Source of the DNA: Haloarcula argentinensis DSM 12282
Lineage (GTDB): Archaea > Halobacteriota > Halobacteria > Halobacteriales > Haloarculaceae
Assembly: GCA_000336895.1 (NCBI GenBank)
Contig: AOLX01000015.1
Span: forward strand, 56,286-120,285
DNA: 64,000 nucleotides
Reading direction: 5' to 3'
The notes beneath the pieces were generated by a model. The model was not told the origin of the DNA. It worked only from the letters and a program-made list of their open reading frames with translations, and made no database searches. Below, piece by piece: positions 1 to 8,434 of the stretch. How positions within the stretch are numbered: position 1 is the first letter of the stretch; the number at the start of each line of letters is the position of its first letter. The position numbers and the translations under genes are program-made.

Positions 1-864
1 GTAGGCAGCGATAGCGCGTTTGATGACCTCGTCGGGACCGAGAAGTCCCAGATTGAGCGACGTGGAAAGCAGGCTGTGGCTCATCGCCCACTCGTCGTCC
101 AGCATCGCGTCCTGATACGAGCCGAACTCCGACAAGCGGTTCGTGATGAAGTGGTCCAGCGCGCCGACGGCCTGCCGGCGAGTGACGGGCCAGCGGAACG
201 GCTCGGGGTCGGTCCAGTCACCGCCGTACGGCCGCTCGTCGTAGCTTCCCTCGAACGTCGAATCGACCCACTCGATAACGTCCTCGGTCACGGCATCCGG
301 CTCGAACCGCGGTGGCTCCGGTGGCGTCCACTCGTCGGGTGGGGTCTCACGGTTCTGGTCGTCGTAGTTCCACTCGCCGCCGACGGGGTCACCGTCCGCC
401 ATCAGGTAACCCGTCTCCCGGCGCATGAACCGGTAGAAGTCCTCGTGACGGTAGCGACCGTCGCCACGCCACTCGTCGAACTGGGATGGTGAGCAGAGGA
501 AGCGTTCGTCGGCGACAAACTCGACGGTTCCACCAGCATCGGAGACTAGCGACTCGAGACGCGCCTGTGTAGACTCAGTCTGTGGCCGGTGGGTTACAAG
601 GGTGTCGTTAGGGTTGGCCTCAAAATGTGCCGTCAGTCCGTCCTCGAAGGTCTCTGTCTGCTGGTAGTGGACCGTTCGGCCATCGTCTTGGAGTTCGTCG
701 CGGAAATGCCGCATTGCACTGAACAGCAGAATCAGCTTGTGTGGGTGATACGGTAGTTTGCGGGCGAACGACTCCGATTCTATCAGAAGCACCGGTTCGT
801 CAGGCCGTCGAGCGACGGGTCCGGACCGCCGGATAAGATGGTCACCGCGAAGCCAGACAGTCAT
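1..864 (-). CDS. Cryptochrome/photolyase-related flavoprotein (DPRP family), 3' part outside window
   Basis: Reading frame open from the ATG at 864 through base 1 (288 codons), so the C-terminus lies beyond the left edge. The protein starts MTVWLRGDHLIRRSGP, continues with a Rossmann-like alpha/beta part (pairs such as VLLIES and LILLFSAMRHFRDEL), and near residues 255-275 has the segment DAMLDDEWAMSHSLLS, typical of the deoxyribodipyrimidine photolyase-related (FeS-BCP/CryB-like) family. Members bind FAD and usually a C-terminal 4Fe-4S cluster, and repair or sense UV damage. The iron-sulphur cysteines would be in the missing part. Transcribed divergently from the halocyanin gene at 1035. Family call is strong; repair versus signalling role is open. 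Confidence 0.85.
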   Translation of the reverse strand, partial: MTVWLRGDHLIRRSGPVARRPDEPVLLIESESFARKLPYHPHKLILLFSAMRHFRDELQDDGRTVHYQQTETFEDGLTAHFEANPNDTLVTHRPQTESTQARLESLVSDAGGTVEFVADERFLCSPSQFDEWRGDGRYRHEDFYRFMRRETGYLMADGDPVGGEWNYDDQNRETPPDEWTPPEPPRFEPDAVTEDVIEWVDSTFEGSYDERPYGGDWTDPEPFRWPVTRRQAVGALDHFITNRLSEFGSYQDAMLDDEWAMSHSLLSTSLNLGLLGPDEVIKRAIAAY

Positions 865-1003
865 CGACAAACAGACACTCCCATTAGTCTTGACATGGGC
901 CTGTATCAGTATCAATCCCTGTCCGAACTGTGTTGGTATCCCGGGACAGCGGGGCGATCAAAACTTCAATTATTGTTTCTTGATAAACGACAGAAACGAC
1001 TCG

Positions 1004-1010
1004 CTTATAC
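1004..1010 (+). promoter_or_regulatory. TATA box of the halocyanin gene at 1035
   Basis: The stretch cttatac is centred about 28 bases before the ATG at 1035, so transcription would begin within a few bases of the start codon (leaderless mRNA, usual in haloarchaea). This spacing favours the ATG at 1035 over the in-frame GTG at 1011. Confidence 0.5.
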
Positions 1011-1034
1011 GTGCACAGTCATAACTTTAAATGC

Positions 1035-1634
1035 ATGACAGACGACCTCGATAGACGGACGTTCATCCGCACGACGGCAGCCGTATCAGGCGCTGGACTC
1101 CTCGCTGGCTGTGGCGGGTCCGGCGGCGATGGCGGTAGTGGCGGCGATGGTGGCAGCGAGGAAACGGAGGCCACCGAAGCCGAGGAGATGGAAACCACCG
1201 AAGCCGAGGAGATGGAAACCACTGAAGCCGAGGCAATGGACACCGAGAGCAGCGGTGGGATGGAGACCGTCGAAGCGCCGGACGAGGTCGCGGACTACGT
1301 CGGCGAGTCGTCGAACTTCGATGGCTCCATGGTCGTGATGACCGACCAAGACGAGGTCTCCGTCTCTGTTGGGGCCGAAGGCAACGGCGGCGCATTCGCC
1401 TTCGATCCGCCGGCAATTAACGTCTCGACCGGAACGACAGTCGTCTGGGAGTGGACCGGTCAGGGGGCCGGCCACAACGTCAAGTCCGAGGGCGACGGCC
1501 CGCTCGACTCGGGCTCGGCTGTCTCAGAGGAAGGAAACACCTACGAGTACACGTTCGAAGAAACCGGAACCTACCTCTACAACTGTGTCCCGCACAAGGC
1601 GCTCGGGATGGTCGGCGCAGTCGTCGTCGAATAA
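1035..1634 (+). CDS. Halocyanin-type blue copper lipoprotein
   Basis: 199 residues. The N-terminus carries a twin-arginine-like DRRTFIRTT and a lipobox LLAGC, so the product should be exported by Tat and lipid-anchored outside the membrane. A Gly/Ser linker is followed by three near-identical acidic repeats containing EAEEMETT (about residues 43-68), then one plastocyanin-like domain. Type 1 copper ligands are visible: His in AGHNV, Cys and His in YNCVPH, Met in LGMVG. Halocyanins carry single electrons between membrane redox complexes. The start at 1035 was preferred over an upstream in-frame GTG because of TATA spacing. A second halocyanin gene lies 0.9 kb downstream. Confidence 0.9.
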   Translation: MTDDLDRRTFIRTTAAVSGAGLLAGCGGSGGDGGSGGDGGSEETEATEAEEMETTEAEEMETTEAEAMDTESSGGMETVEAPDEVADYVGESSNFDGSMVVMTDQDEVSVSVGAEGNGGAFAFDPPAINVSTGTTVVWEWTGQGAGHNVKSEGDGPLDSGSAVSEEGNTYEYTFEETGTYLYNCVPHKALGMVGAVVVE

Positions 1635-1656
1635 CGGATAGCCATCGGGCAAATTT

Positions 1657-1959
1657 TTATCGAGTGACCAGCGCGGAGCGACTGGTAACGTACAGCGAAT
1701 ATGCAATGACCGCGAAGCCGACCGCGGTGAGCGCGTTCTCGAAGATCAGTGCAGCGTTGGTACTCAGACCGAACAATTGGTCCGCGACGCCGGCGAGAAG
1801 TGACCCGACAGTAATCGTCGCGAATCCGACAGCAAGATACGTGAGTCCGGTTGCCCGTGTTTTCAACGCTGCGCGAGTAGCGAAGTAGGTGATGAGTCCA
1901 CCGAGTATCACTGTCACAGTCTTGAATCCGACGACGATGAGTGGGATATCTCCGTTCAT
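1657..1959 (-). CDS. Small haloarchaeal membrane protein, three helices
   Basis: 100 residues with three hydrophobic stretches (about 7-27, 37-62 and 70-92) and short charged turns. No catalytic motif is visible. Its start overlaps the stop of the upstream winged-helix gene by four bases (ATGA), so the two are translationally coupled. This regulator plus three-helix protein pairing recurs in haloarchaea, but I know of no assigned function. It may sense the membrane or sequester the regulator; that is inference from the coupling only. It lies between two halocyanin genes. Confidence 0.75.
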   Translation of the reverse strand: MNGDIPLIVVGFKTVTVILGGLITYFATRAALKTRATGLTYLAVGFATITVGSLLAGVADQLFGLSTNAALIFENALTAVGFAVIAYSLYVTSRSALVTR

Positions 1960-2375
1960 AGTTCCTCACTGACGCGTGACCACAGGAGTGCGAGCCGGTC
2001 GCTCGGCCGCTCCTCGGCCGGCAGAACGTTAATTTCGAACGCGCCGTCGGCATCAATGCCAACGAACACGCCGTCACAGTCCCGGACGTACGCCGTCGCG
2101 TGATGGCCGTCGGGGCGTACTTCTGTCTCCTCGGCGACCAGCTCGGCCTCGCTCAACTGTTCGAGCTTCCGGTAGGTGCTTGTCTGGGGGAGGTCACAGA
2201 CCGAGGCGACCTCCTTGGCTGGCAGCGGCTCGTCGAGCACCCTGAGTATGTCGCGACAGTCAGGGTCGGCGAGGGCGTCGAACAGCGCCTGTGTCTTGCT
2301 CGCGTCGTTGTGTGCCACGGCGGACCCTTCAGGGGACGTGTGGAGGTAGTTCTGCGGGCGGTTCGGTTTCGACAT
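1956..2375 (-). CDS. Winged-helix transcriptional regulator (ArsR-like)
   Basis: 139 residues. A helix-turn-helix region spans about 27-85 (LFDALADPDCRDILRVL, then AKEVASVCDLPQTSTYRKLEQL), followed by a wing-like strand pair and a short acidic C-terminal domain. The pattern matches ArsR/DUF7342-like haloarchaeal regulators that dimerise on DNA. The gene is divergent from the double halocyanin at 2560 and coupled by a four-base overlap to the membrane protein gene 1657-1959. The 17-bp palindrome at 2497-2513 is a candidate operator. The ligand is unknown; no clear metal-binding cysteine cluster is seen. Confidence 0.8.
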   Translation of the reverse strand: MSKPNRPQNYLHTSPEGSAVAHNDASKTQALFDALADPDCRDILRVLDEPLPAKEVASVCDLPQTSTYRKLEQLSEAELVAEETEVRPDGHHATAYVRDCDGVFVGIDADGAFEINVLPAEERPSDRLALLWSRVSEEL

Positions 2376-2496
2376 GACGGGGCAGCGACGTGAAACCTGT
2401 GGGATACTGCGACCCCGGTGTCTTGCGGTACCCCGGTAGCAGCACCCGGCCAGTGTCGGGATTATAAAATACCCTCAGATAAAGGGCGACTGTTTG

Positions 2497-2513
2497 TTTC
2501 CAGAATCTGGAAA
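2497..2513. promoter_or_regulatory. 17-bp perfect palindrome, candidate operator
   Basis: TTTCCAGA-A-TCTGGAAA, arms of eight bases around a single A, sits between the divergent winged-helix gene (start 2375) and the double halocyanin gene (start 2560). It lies about 30 bases after an A+T-rich TATA-like stretch (ttataaaat, 2462-2470), near where transcription toward the halocyanin would begin. Binding by the neighbouring regulator is inferred from position only. Confidence 0.5.
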
Positions 2514-2559
2514 GGGCACACCCCCTTTTCTATCATCGAGTATCAATAACTAGCTTGCT

Positions 2560-3453
2560 ATGCAACGGCCCTCCACTCGTAGGCAGTTTCTCGCAGGCAC
2601 AGGGTTGACAGCGCTTGCCGTTACCGCCGGGTGCGTGTCCTCGGGAAGTCGTTCAGAACCAGCGGCCGAAACTGGAACCGAAACCGCGACGCCAACCGAA
2701 ACTGCGACACCAACCGAAACACCTGAATCGACGCCCGAGTCGCTTGACGACTGGCTTGATGATGCCAACGGCTACGACGGCGAACCCCGCAGGTTCGGCC
2801 CCCAGTCCCGGCCAACGGTCTGGGTTGGTCAGGAGACGGACAGCGGACTGGCGTTCGACCCGCCTGTCATCGAAGTCCCGCCGATGACACTCGTCCGGTG
2901 GGACTGGACCGGCCACGGCGGCCAGCAGAACGTGGTTGCACTCGATGGACCTTTCGACAGCGGCCGGACAAACGCGCAGCCCGGAACAAAGTATCACTAC
3001 TTCTTCGAGGAGACCGGCGAGTACCGCTACGTCTCTGAACCCAATCGTGACGATGGCATGAAGGGTGCGATTATTGTGAAAGAGCCACCGTCCTCGGGCA
3101 ATACAAAAGTCGACGAGTGGCTCGCAGCGGCGAGTAACTTCGAGGGCACCATTGTCGACCGCACCGACACTGACACCGCAACTGTTAGTGCCGGTGTAGA
3201 AGGGAACGGTGGGCAGTACGCGTTTGGCCCCCCAGCGCTGAAGATCTCGACTGAGACGACCGTCCGCTGGGACTGGACAGGCGACGGTGGCCCACACAAT
3301 ATCGTCTCAAAAGGCGATGGGCCGCTTGACTCGGAACTCGTCGCCGAAGAAGGGAGCACCTACGAACACACCTTCGAGGAGACCGGGACCTACCTGTACT
3401 CGTGTAAACCGCATCAAGGGCTCGGGATGAGAGGCGCAATCGTTGTCGAGTAG
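2560..3453 (+). CDS. Two-domain halocyanin lipoprotein with one degenerate copper site
   Basis: 297 residues. Signal with RRQFLAGTG and a cysteine lipobox (VTAGC), a Thr/Glu-rich repeat linker (units of ETATPT), then two plastocyanin-like domains of about 110 residues. Domain 2 has all four type 1 copper ligands (His in GPHNI, Cys and His in YSCKPH, Met in LGMRG). In domain 1 the aligned positions are Gln (GQQNV), Ser (YVSEP) and Asn (EPNRD), with only the Met kept (DGMKG), so it should not bind copper. The protein is exported and membrane-anchored. The pairing suggests one electron-carrying and one structural or docking domain. Confidence 0.9.
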   Translation: MQRPSTRRQFLAGTGLTALAVTAGCVSSGSRSEPAAETGTETATPTETATPTETPESTPESLDDWLDDANGYDGEPRRFGPQSRPTVWVGQETDSGLAFDPPVIEVPPMTLVRWDWTGHGGQQNVVALDGPFDSGRTNAQPGTKYHYFFEETGEYRYVSEPNRDDGMKGAIIVKEPPSSGNTKVDEWLAAASNFEGTIVDRTDTDTATVSAGVEGNGGQYAFGPPALKISTETTVRWDWTGDGGPHNIVSKGDGPLDSELVAEEGSTYEHTFEETGTYLYSCKPHQGLGMRGAIVVE

Positions 3454-3494
3454 CGATCGTCGTGGAATAGTGTCCGAACTGACCGGCTGCCGGC

Positions 3495-4268
3495 CTATGG
3501 AATCTTGACGCTGTGTTTGAGCGTCCCGATACCTTCGATTTCGACTTCGACTTCGTCGCCGCCCTCCATCGGGCCGACCCCTTCTGGCGTCCCTGTGGCG
3601 ATGACATCGCCGGGTTCGAGCGTCATATACGAGGTTATCTCTGCGATCAGTTCGGGAACTGAGAAGATGAGGTGCTCGCGGGAGGAGGACTGTTTCGTCT
3701 CGCCGTTCAGTCGGAGTTCGATGCTGGCGTCCTCCGGGACGTGCTCCGGTGTGGCCACGAGCGGGCCGATCGGGCAGGCGTTGTCGAAGGCCTTCCCGCG
3801 GACCCAGTTCTGTTCCCGCCGCTGGTCGTCGCGGTTGGAGATGTCGTTGACGCAGGTGTAGCCCGCGACGACGTCCATCGCGCCCGATTCGCTGACGTTC
3901 CGGCATTGCTCGCCGATGACGACGCCGAGTTCGGCCTCGTAGTCGATGCGTTCCTTCCCCGAGGGCATCGTGAGGTGTTTGCCGTGGGACGCGACGGCGT
4001 TCGGGGCTTTGAGAAACAGCATCGGCCGGTCCGGGACGTCCGAGTCCATCTCCTCGGCGTGGTCGGCGTAGTTGCGCCCGATGCAGACGACTTTCGTCGG
4101 CTCGCAGGGCGGGAGGATATCTACCTCGTCGGGGTCGTAAGACTCGTCGCCAAAGGCGATACGGCCGTACGGCCCGGCAGCGGCGGTGACGACTGGCTCG
4201 CCGTCCTCGACAGTCCAGCGGCCCCCCCGGACGTTCCCCGCGGTATCACGGAATCGAACGCGCTTCAT
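3495..4268 (-). CDS. Fumarylacetoacetate hydrolase family protein
   Basis: 257 residues. An N-terminal strand-rich domain (1-60) precedes the catalytic FAH fold, which begins at KVVCIGRNYADHAEE. Metal-binding acids appear in DYEAELGVVIG and further downstream, with VNDISNRDDQ and FDNACPIGP typical of the bacterial/archaeal subgroup. Relatives hydrolyse or decarboxylate acylpyruvates and 2-keto acids from aromatic breakdown, using Mg or Mn. Length is normal. It stands alone, convergent with the halocyanin gene, so context does not name a substrate; acylpyruvase, oxaloacetate decarboxylase or a catechol-pathway hydratase are all possible. Confidence 0.85.
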   Translation of the reverse strand: MKRVRFRDTAGNVRGGRWTVEDGEPVVTAAAGPYGRIAFGDESYDPDEVDILPPCEPTKVVCIGRNYADHAEEMDSDVPDRPMLFLKAPNAVASHGKHLTMPSGKERIDYEAELGVVIGEQCRNVSESGAMDVVAGYTCVNDISNRDDQRREQNWVRGKAFDNACPIGPLVATPEHVPEDASIELRLNGETKQSSSREHLIFSVPELIAEITSYMTLEPGDVIATGTPEGVGPMEGGDEVEVEIEGIGTLKHSVKIP

Positions 4269-4431
4269 GTCACCGTTCTCTCAGGGCCGACAGATAAGCG
4301 TTTAGGAGGGGGAAACCGGACCACAGCGGGCTGTTCGACGGTTGTCTACCCAGCCATCGTCACCTGCGGTGTCGCGGTGAGCAGGAGTGTGACCGAACGG
4401 CTTTTGAGACGGGACGGGCTACGCTGGGCCG

Positions 4432-5166
4432 ATGAACGTCCTCGTCGTTGGCGCCGGCGCGATGGGCCAGTGGTTCGCACATACGGTCCGGACCCACGCC
4501 GACGCGACCGTTGCCTTCACCGACCTCGATCAGTCGGCCGCTGAAGCCGCTGCCGACTCGGTCGGCGGGCGCGCTGTCGCCAGCGACGCGGCCGAGACTT
4601 TCGACGTTGTCTGTATCGCAGTGCCGATGCCCGTCGCCGAGGCGGCTATCGACGAGTTCGCGCCGTGTGCCACGGATGCAATCGTCGACGTGACGGGGAG
4701 CATGGCTGGCCCCGTCGCGGCAATGCGGGACGCCATGCCCGATGGTCAGCGGCTCAGCCTCCACCCGCTGTTTGCCCCCGAGAATGCGCCCGGGAACGTC
4801 GCCGTCGTCGCCGACGCGTCGGGTCCCGACGCCGATACTGTCGTCGATGCACTTGCCGCAGCGGGGAACAACTGCTTCGAGACGACGCCGGCGGAACACG
4901 ACGAGGCCATGGAAACGGTCCAGGCCAGCGCCCACGCCGCCGTACTCGCGTTCGCGATGGCCGCCGCCGACGTGCCCGACCGGTTTCAGACGCCGATTTC
5001 GGCCGGCCTGTTCGATCTCGTCGAGCAGGTCACCGGTGGCGACCCGCGGGTGTATTCCGATATTCAACGTACATTCGACGGCGCGGACGCGGTTGCCGAC
5101 GCCGCCAGGGAACTCGCCGACGCCGACGCAGAGACGTTCGAACGGCTCTACGAGCAACTCTCATGA
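4432..5166 (+). CDS. tyrA: Prephenate dehydrogenase
   Basis: 244 residues. The Rossmann nucleotide site is VGAGAMG at residues 6-12. An oxidative decarboxylase core follows, with VDVTGSM and LHPLFAPE resembling the conserved (S)xxHP(M)FGP region of TyrA enzymes, then a helical dimerisation domain. It converts prephenate to 4-hydroxyphenylpyruvate with NAD(P)+ in tyrosine synthesis. There is no fused chorismate mutase or ACT domain. The stop overlaps the start of the next gene (ATGA), so it is the first gene of a four-gene block. Confidence 0.85.
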   Translation: MNVLVVGAGAMGQWFAHTVRTHADATVAFTDLDQSAAEAAADSVGGRAVASDAAETFDVVCIAVPMPVAEAAIDEFAPCATDAIVDVTGSMAGPVAAMRDAMPDGQRLSLHPLFAPENAPGNVAVVADASGPDADTVVDALAAAGNNCFETTPAEHDEAMETVQASAHAAVLAFAMAAADVPDRFQTPISAGLFDLVEQVTGGDPRVYSDIQRTFDGADAVADAARELADADAETFERLYEQLS

Positions 5167-6635
5167 ACCAGGACACACGCCAGCAGATACGCGACAACGC
5201 CCAGTACCTCCGGAATGTCCGGCCGCTGGACCCAGAGGAGCTACACGAATACGTCGAGGACCAGCCCCACCCCGCCGTCGTCAAGCAGGTGCTCCGGGAG
5301 GAAGCGTTCGATCTGGGCATCGTCGAACAGGGCGACGGAACCTTCGTTCCGGCGCCCGAGGGACGGCTCTCGGTGGATTTCGACGGCGTCGAGCGGTTCC
5401 CCGACCGCTACGAACAGCAGGTCATCGACCTGTTGACAGAGTGGGGCGGACTGGAATGGCACAGCGGCGACAGCGGTGACGAACTCCGTGAGCGCATCCG
5501 CGACATCAAGGAGCGGTACCTCCAGGGCCAAGCCGTCGAGTACGACGAACTGACGGCGCTTGGCTACGCCGTCTACCACCTCCCCGACTACTACGCCGTG
5601 GCGAAGTACGTCCTCGCGGACCTCGCCGCGGACGGCCTGCTCCCGTCCCAACTTCGCGTGCTGGACGTCGGGGCCGGCGTCGGCGGTCCGGCGCTCGCCC
5701 TGCGTGACCTGCTCCCTGACGATGCCCTGCTGGACTACCACGCCGTCGAGCCAAGCGCCGCCGCGGACGTGCTGGAGAGTCTACTAGAAGACAGCGGTCA
5801 GAACGTCCGCTGGGAGATCCACCGGGCACTCGCCGAGGAGTTCGACCCGTCGTCGCCCATCGGTGACAACAGCGGTGGCGGGGCCGGAGACGGGGACAGC
5901 GGTAGCGACGACAGCACCAACGAGGGGTACGACCTCATCATCTTCGGCAACGTCCTCAGCGAACTTGACGACGCGGCGGCGACCCTCTACCGGTACGTCG
6001 AGGCCCTGGCCGACGACGGAACGCTACTTGCGCTGGCCCCGGCTGACCGGAACACGGCCATACAGCTCCGGCAGGTCGAGCGCGAGGTGGCCGACGGCGG
6101 TCCGGCGACGGTGTACGGCCCGGCAGTGCGGCTGTGGCCCCACCAGTCCCCCGACAGCGAGTCGTGGTCGTTCGACCGCAAACCGGATATCGAGGTGCCA
6201 ACCATGCAGCAACGTCTCGACGACCCCGCCGGCGGGACGGGCGAGTTCGTCAACACGGACGTGCAGTTCGCCTACAGCGTCCTGCGAACCGACGGCAAGC
6301 GGATGCACGACGTGACGCCGGACCGGGGCATCCACGCGCCGATGGCCGACGCCGAGAACTACGTCACCGACCGGGTGAACTTCCTCGGAGTCAAGCTCAG
6401 CCACGACCTCGCCGAGCGGGAGGGGGCAAATCCGCTGTACTTGCTCGGCGATGGGAGTCAGAAGGTCGACCACTTCGCCGTCCTGACGGAGGCGTCGATA
6501 CTGAACGAGGACCTCCGGAAAGCCGACTACGGCGACCTGCTGTCCTTCGAGAACGCGCTGGTGCTGTGGAACGACGACGAGGAGGCGTACAACGTCGTCG
6601 TCGACGGCGAGACGGTCGTCGATCGAGCGCGCTAG
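5163..6635 (+). CDS. Rsm22-family (mitoribosomal mS22/METTL17-like) methyltransferase homologue
   Basis: 490 residues from the ATG overlapping the tyrA stop. After a helical N-terminal part, a Rossmann SAM site VLDVGAGVGG lies at 166-175, with an acidic/Gly/Ser insertion at 233-255 and a beta-rich C-terminus. Rsm22 proteins associate with the small ribosomal subunit and assist its assembly. In the mitochondrial relative, cysteines around a CPHxxxCP motif hold a 4Fe-4S cluster. Here the equivalent stretch (about 318-338) reads RLWPHQSPDSESWSF, and the whole protein contains no cysteine, so no cluster can be bound. Expressed with tyrA and, 36 bases later, surE. Confidence 0.8.
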   Translation: MNQDTRQQIRDNAQYLRNVRPLDPEELHEYVEDQPHPAVVKQVLREEAFDLGIVEQGDGTFVPAPEGRLSVDFDGVERFPDRYEQQVIDLLTEWGGLEWHSGDSGDELRERIRDIKERYLQGQAVEYDELTALGYAVYHLPDYYAVAKYVLADLAADGLLPSQLRVLDVGAGVGGPALALRDLLPDDALLDYHAVEPSAAADVLESLLEDSGQNVRWEIHRALAEEFDPSSPIGDNSGGGAGDGDSGSDDSTNEGYDLIIFGNVLSELDDAAATLYRYVEALADDGTLLALAPADRNTAIQLRQVEREVADGGPATVYGPAVRLWPHQSPDSESWSFDRKPDIEVPTMQQRLDDPAGGTGEFVNTDVQFAYSVLRTDGKRMHDVTPDRGIHAPMADAENYVTDRVNFLGVKLSHDLAEREGANPLYLLGDGSQKVDHFAVLTEASILNEDLRKADYGDLLSFENALVLWNDDEEAYNVVVDGETVVDRAR

Positions 6636-6671
6636 CGGTGGGCTTTTCTCGCAGACGGCCCCACGGAGCGT

Positions 6672-7493
6672 ATGGACGAGCCGACGATTCTGCTGACGAA
6701 CGACGACGGCATTGAGAGCGCCGGCCTCCGGGCGGTGTACGATGGTCTCTCGACAGTCGGCGACGTGACCGCTGTCGCCCCGGCGGAGGACCAGAGCGCG
6801 GTCGGTCGGGCTATCTCCCACGAAGTGACCGTCCACGAGCACGAACTCGGCTACGCCGTCGAGGGAACGCCCTCGGATTGCGTCGTCGCGGGGCTGGAAG
6901 CGCTTGTCACCGACACCGACCTCGTCGTCGCGGGCTGTAACCGCGGGGCGAACCTCGGCGCGTACGTTCTCGGCCGGTCGGGGACCGTCAGCGCCGCCGT
7001 CGAGGCCACTTTCTTCGACGTGCCGGCGATGGCCGTCTCGATGTACATCCCGGTCCGCGAGGACGCCGCCTTCGCCGACATCGAGGCCAACGGCGACAGC
7101 TATCGCGAGGCAGCGAAGGCGACGACCTACCTTGCCGACCACGCCGTCGACGCCGGCGTGTTCGAGCAGTGTGACTACCTGAACGTCAACGCCCCCGTCG
7201 CCGAGTGGGGTGACGCACAGATGACGGTCACACGACCGTCCCACCTCTACGAGATGGACGCCGAGCAGGATGGTGACGCCGTGACGCTCCACGACCGCAT
7301 CTGGGAGCACATGGCCGACGGCGATATCCCCGACCCCGAGGGGACCGACCGCCGCGCCGTCGTCGACGGAAAGGTCAGCGTCTCGCCACTGACTGCGCCG
7401 CACACGACGGAACACCACGAGGCACTCGACGCTATCGCGGAGACGTACGAACCGGGCGACGATGAAGCGGCCAACGACGAGGCGGCCGACTGA
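6672..7493 (+). CDS. surE: 5'/3'-nucleotidase SurE
   Basis: 273 residues. The hallmark metal site LLTNDDGIES is at 8-16, with AEDQSAVGRAIS following, then GTPSDCV, CNRGANLGAYV and the SGTVSAA stretch, all characteristic of the SurE fold. The enzyme removes phosphate from nucleoside monophosphates with a divalent metal, and is linked to stationary-phase survival in bacteria. The acidic C-terminal tail (ending EAANDEAAD) fits a halophile. It starts 36 bases after the Rsm22-like gene and ends 7 bases before the EamA transporter, consistent with one transcript. Confidence 0.92.
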   Translation: MDEPTILLTNDDGIESAGLRAVYDGLSTVGDVTAVAPAEDQSAVGRAISHEVTVHEHELGYAVEGTPSDCVVAGLEALVTDTDLVVAGCNRGANLGAYVLGRSGTVSAAVEATFFDVPAMAVSMYIPVREDAAFADIEANGDSYREAAKATTYLADHAVDAGVFEQCDYLNVNAPVAEWGDAQMTVTRPSHLYEMDAEQDGDAVTLHDRIWEHMADGDIPDPEGTDRRAVVDGKVSVSPLTAPHTTEHHEALDAIAETYEPGDDEAANDEAAD

Positions 7494-7500
7494 GCGGACG

Positions 7501-8424
7501 ATGCGGTTCCGCAACGCCATCCTCTTCGTCGCGCTCGCAGTCGCCTGGGGCAGCGCCTTCACCGCCATCAAGGCCGGGCTGGAGTACTTCCCGCCGATCC
7601 TGTTTGCGGCGTTCCGGTACGACCTCGCTGGGCTGTTGATGCTTGGCTATGCGGTGTACGCTACCAACCAGTGGGTCCCGAAGGGCCGGACCGACTGGAT
7701 CGTTGTGGGTATCAGTGGTACACTCATGATCGCCGCGTACCACATCTTCCTGTTCGTCGGCGAACAGGGAACTACCAGTGCCGCCGCCGCTATCGTCGTG
7801 AGCCTCTCGCCGATTCTCACGACCGGGTTCGCGCGTGCGTTCCTCCCGCACGAGCGTCTCACGACGCTGGGAATCGTCGGTCTGCTCGTCGGGTTCGTCG
7901 GTGTCGGCGTCCTCAGCAACCCCGACCCGGGGAACCTGCTCGACCCCCGAACCGTCTCGCTGGTTCTGGTGTTCCTCGCGGCCACGTCCTTCGCCCTCGG
8001 GAGCGTGCTGACCCGTCGGTTCGACGACAGCCTAGAGATAGAAACGATGGAGGCGTGGTCGATGCTGCTGGGTGCGGTACTCATGCACGGTATCAGCTTC
8101 GGGGCCGCCGAATCGATGGCCGACGTTCAGTGGACTGCTGAAGCCGTGCTGGCTCTGCTGTATCTGGTTGTCGTCGCCAGCGCGCTCGGCTTCCTCATTT
8201 ACTTCGACCTGCTAGAGCGACTCGGGCCGATCGAGATCAACCTCGTCTCCTACGCCGCGCCTGTCGTCGCTGCCGCCACCGGACTGCTGTTCCTCGGCGA
8301 GACGCCGACGGTTTACACGGGTGTCGGATTCACCTGTATTCTCATCGGGTTCGGGCTGTTGAAGCGGGACGCCCTGCGAAACGAGGTCGAACGGTTCAGC
8401 GGGACGCCGAATCGGGGCGATTGA
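7501..8424 (+). CDS. EamA-family (drug/metabolite transporter superfamily) permease
   Basis: 307 residues from the ATG at 7501, seven bases after the surE stop. An upstream in-frame ATG at 7462 would overlap surE and add an un-membrane-like basic tail, so it was not used. Ten hydrophobic helices form two five-helix EamA repeats; the first opens with AVAWGSAFTAIKAGL and the second has ATSFALGSVLTRRF. DMT carriers export amino acids, metabolites or drugs. There is no substrate signature; it ends ten bases before a convergent signalling gene. Confidence 0.88.
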   Translation: MRFRNAILFVALAVAWGSAFTAIKAGLEYFPPILFAAFRYDLAGLLMLGYAVYATNQWVPKGRTDWIVVGISGTLMIAAYHIFLFVGEQGTTSAAAAIVVSLSPILTTGFARAFLPHERLTTLGIVGLLVGFVGVGVLSNPDPGNLLDPRTVSLVLVFLAATSFALGSVLTRRFDDSLEIETMEAWSMLLGAVLMHGISFGAAESMADVQWTAEAVLALLYLVVVASALGFLIYFDLLERLGPIEINLVSYAAPVVAAATGLLFLGETPTVYTGVGFTCILIGFGLLKRDALRNEVERFSGTPNRGD

Positions 8425-8434
8425 GCCCCCGTTA

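Noticed and set aside
1019..1475. Several long reading frames opposite and within the halocyanin gene
   Set aside because: They mirror the repeat-rich coding strand; their proteins are Arg/Ser/Pro-rich rather than acidic and have no family features.
4665..5162. Extended start for the Rsm22-like gene running back over tyrA
   Set aside because: The extension is highly basic and overlaps tyrA; the ATG at 5163, overlapping the tyrA stop, fits coupling and family length.
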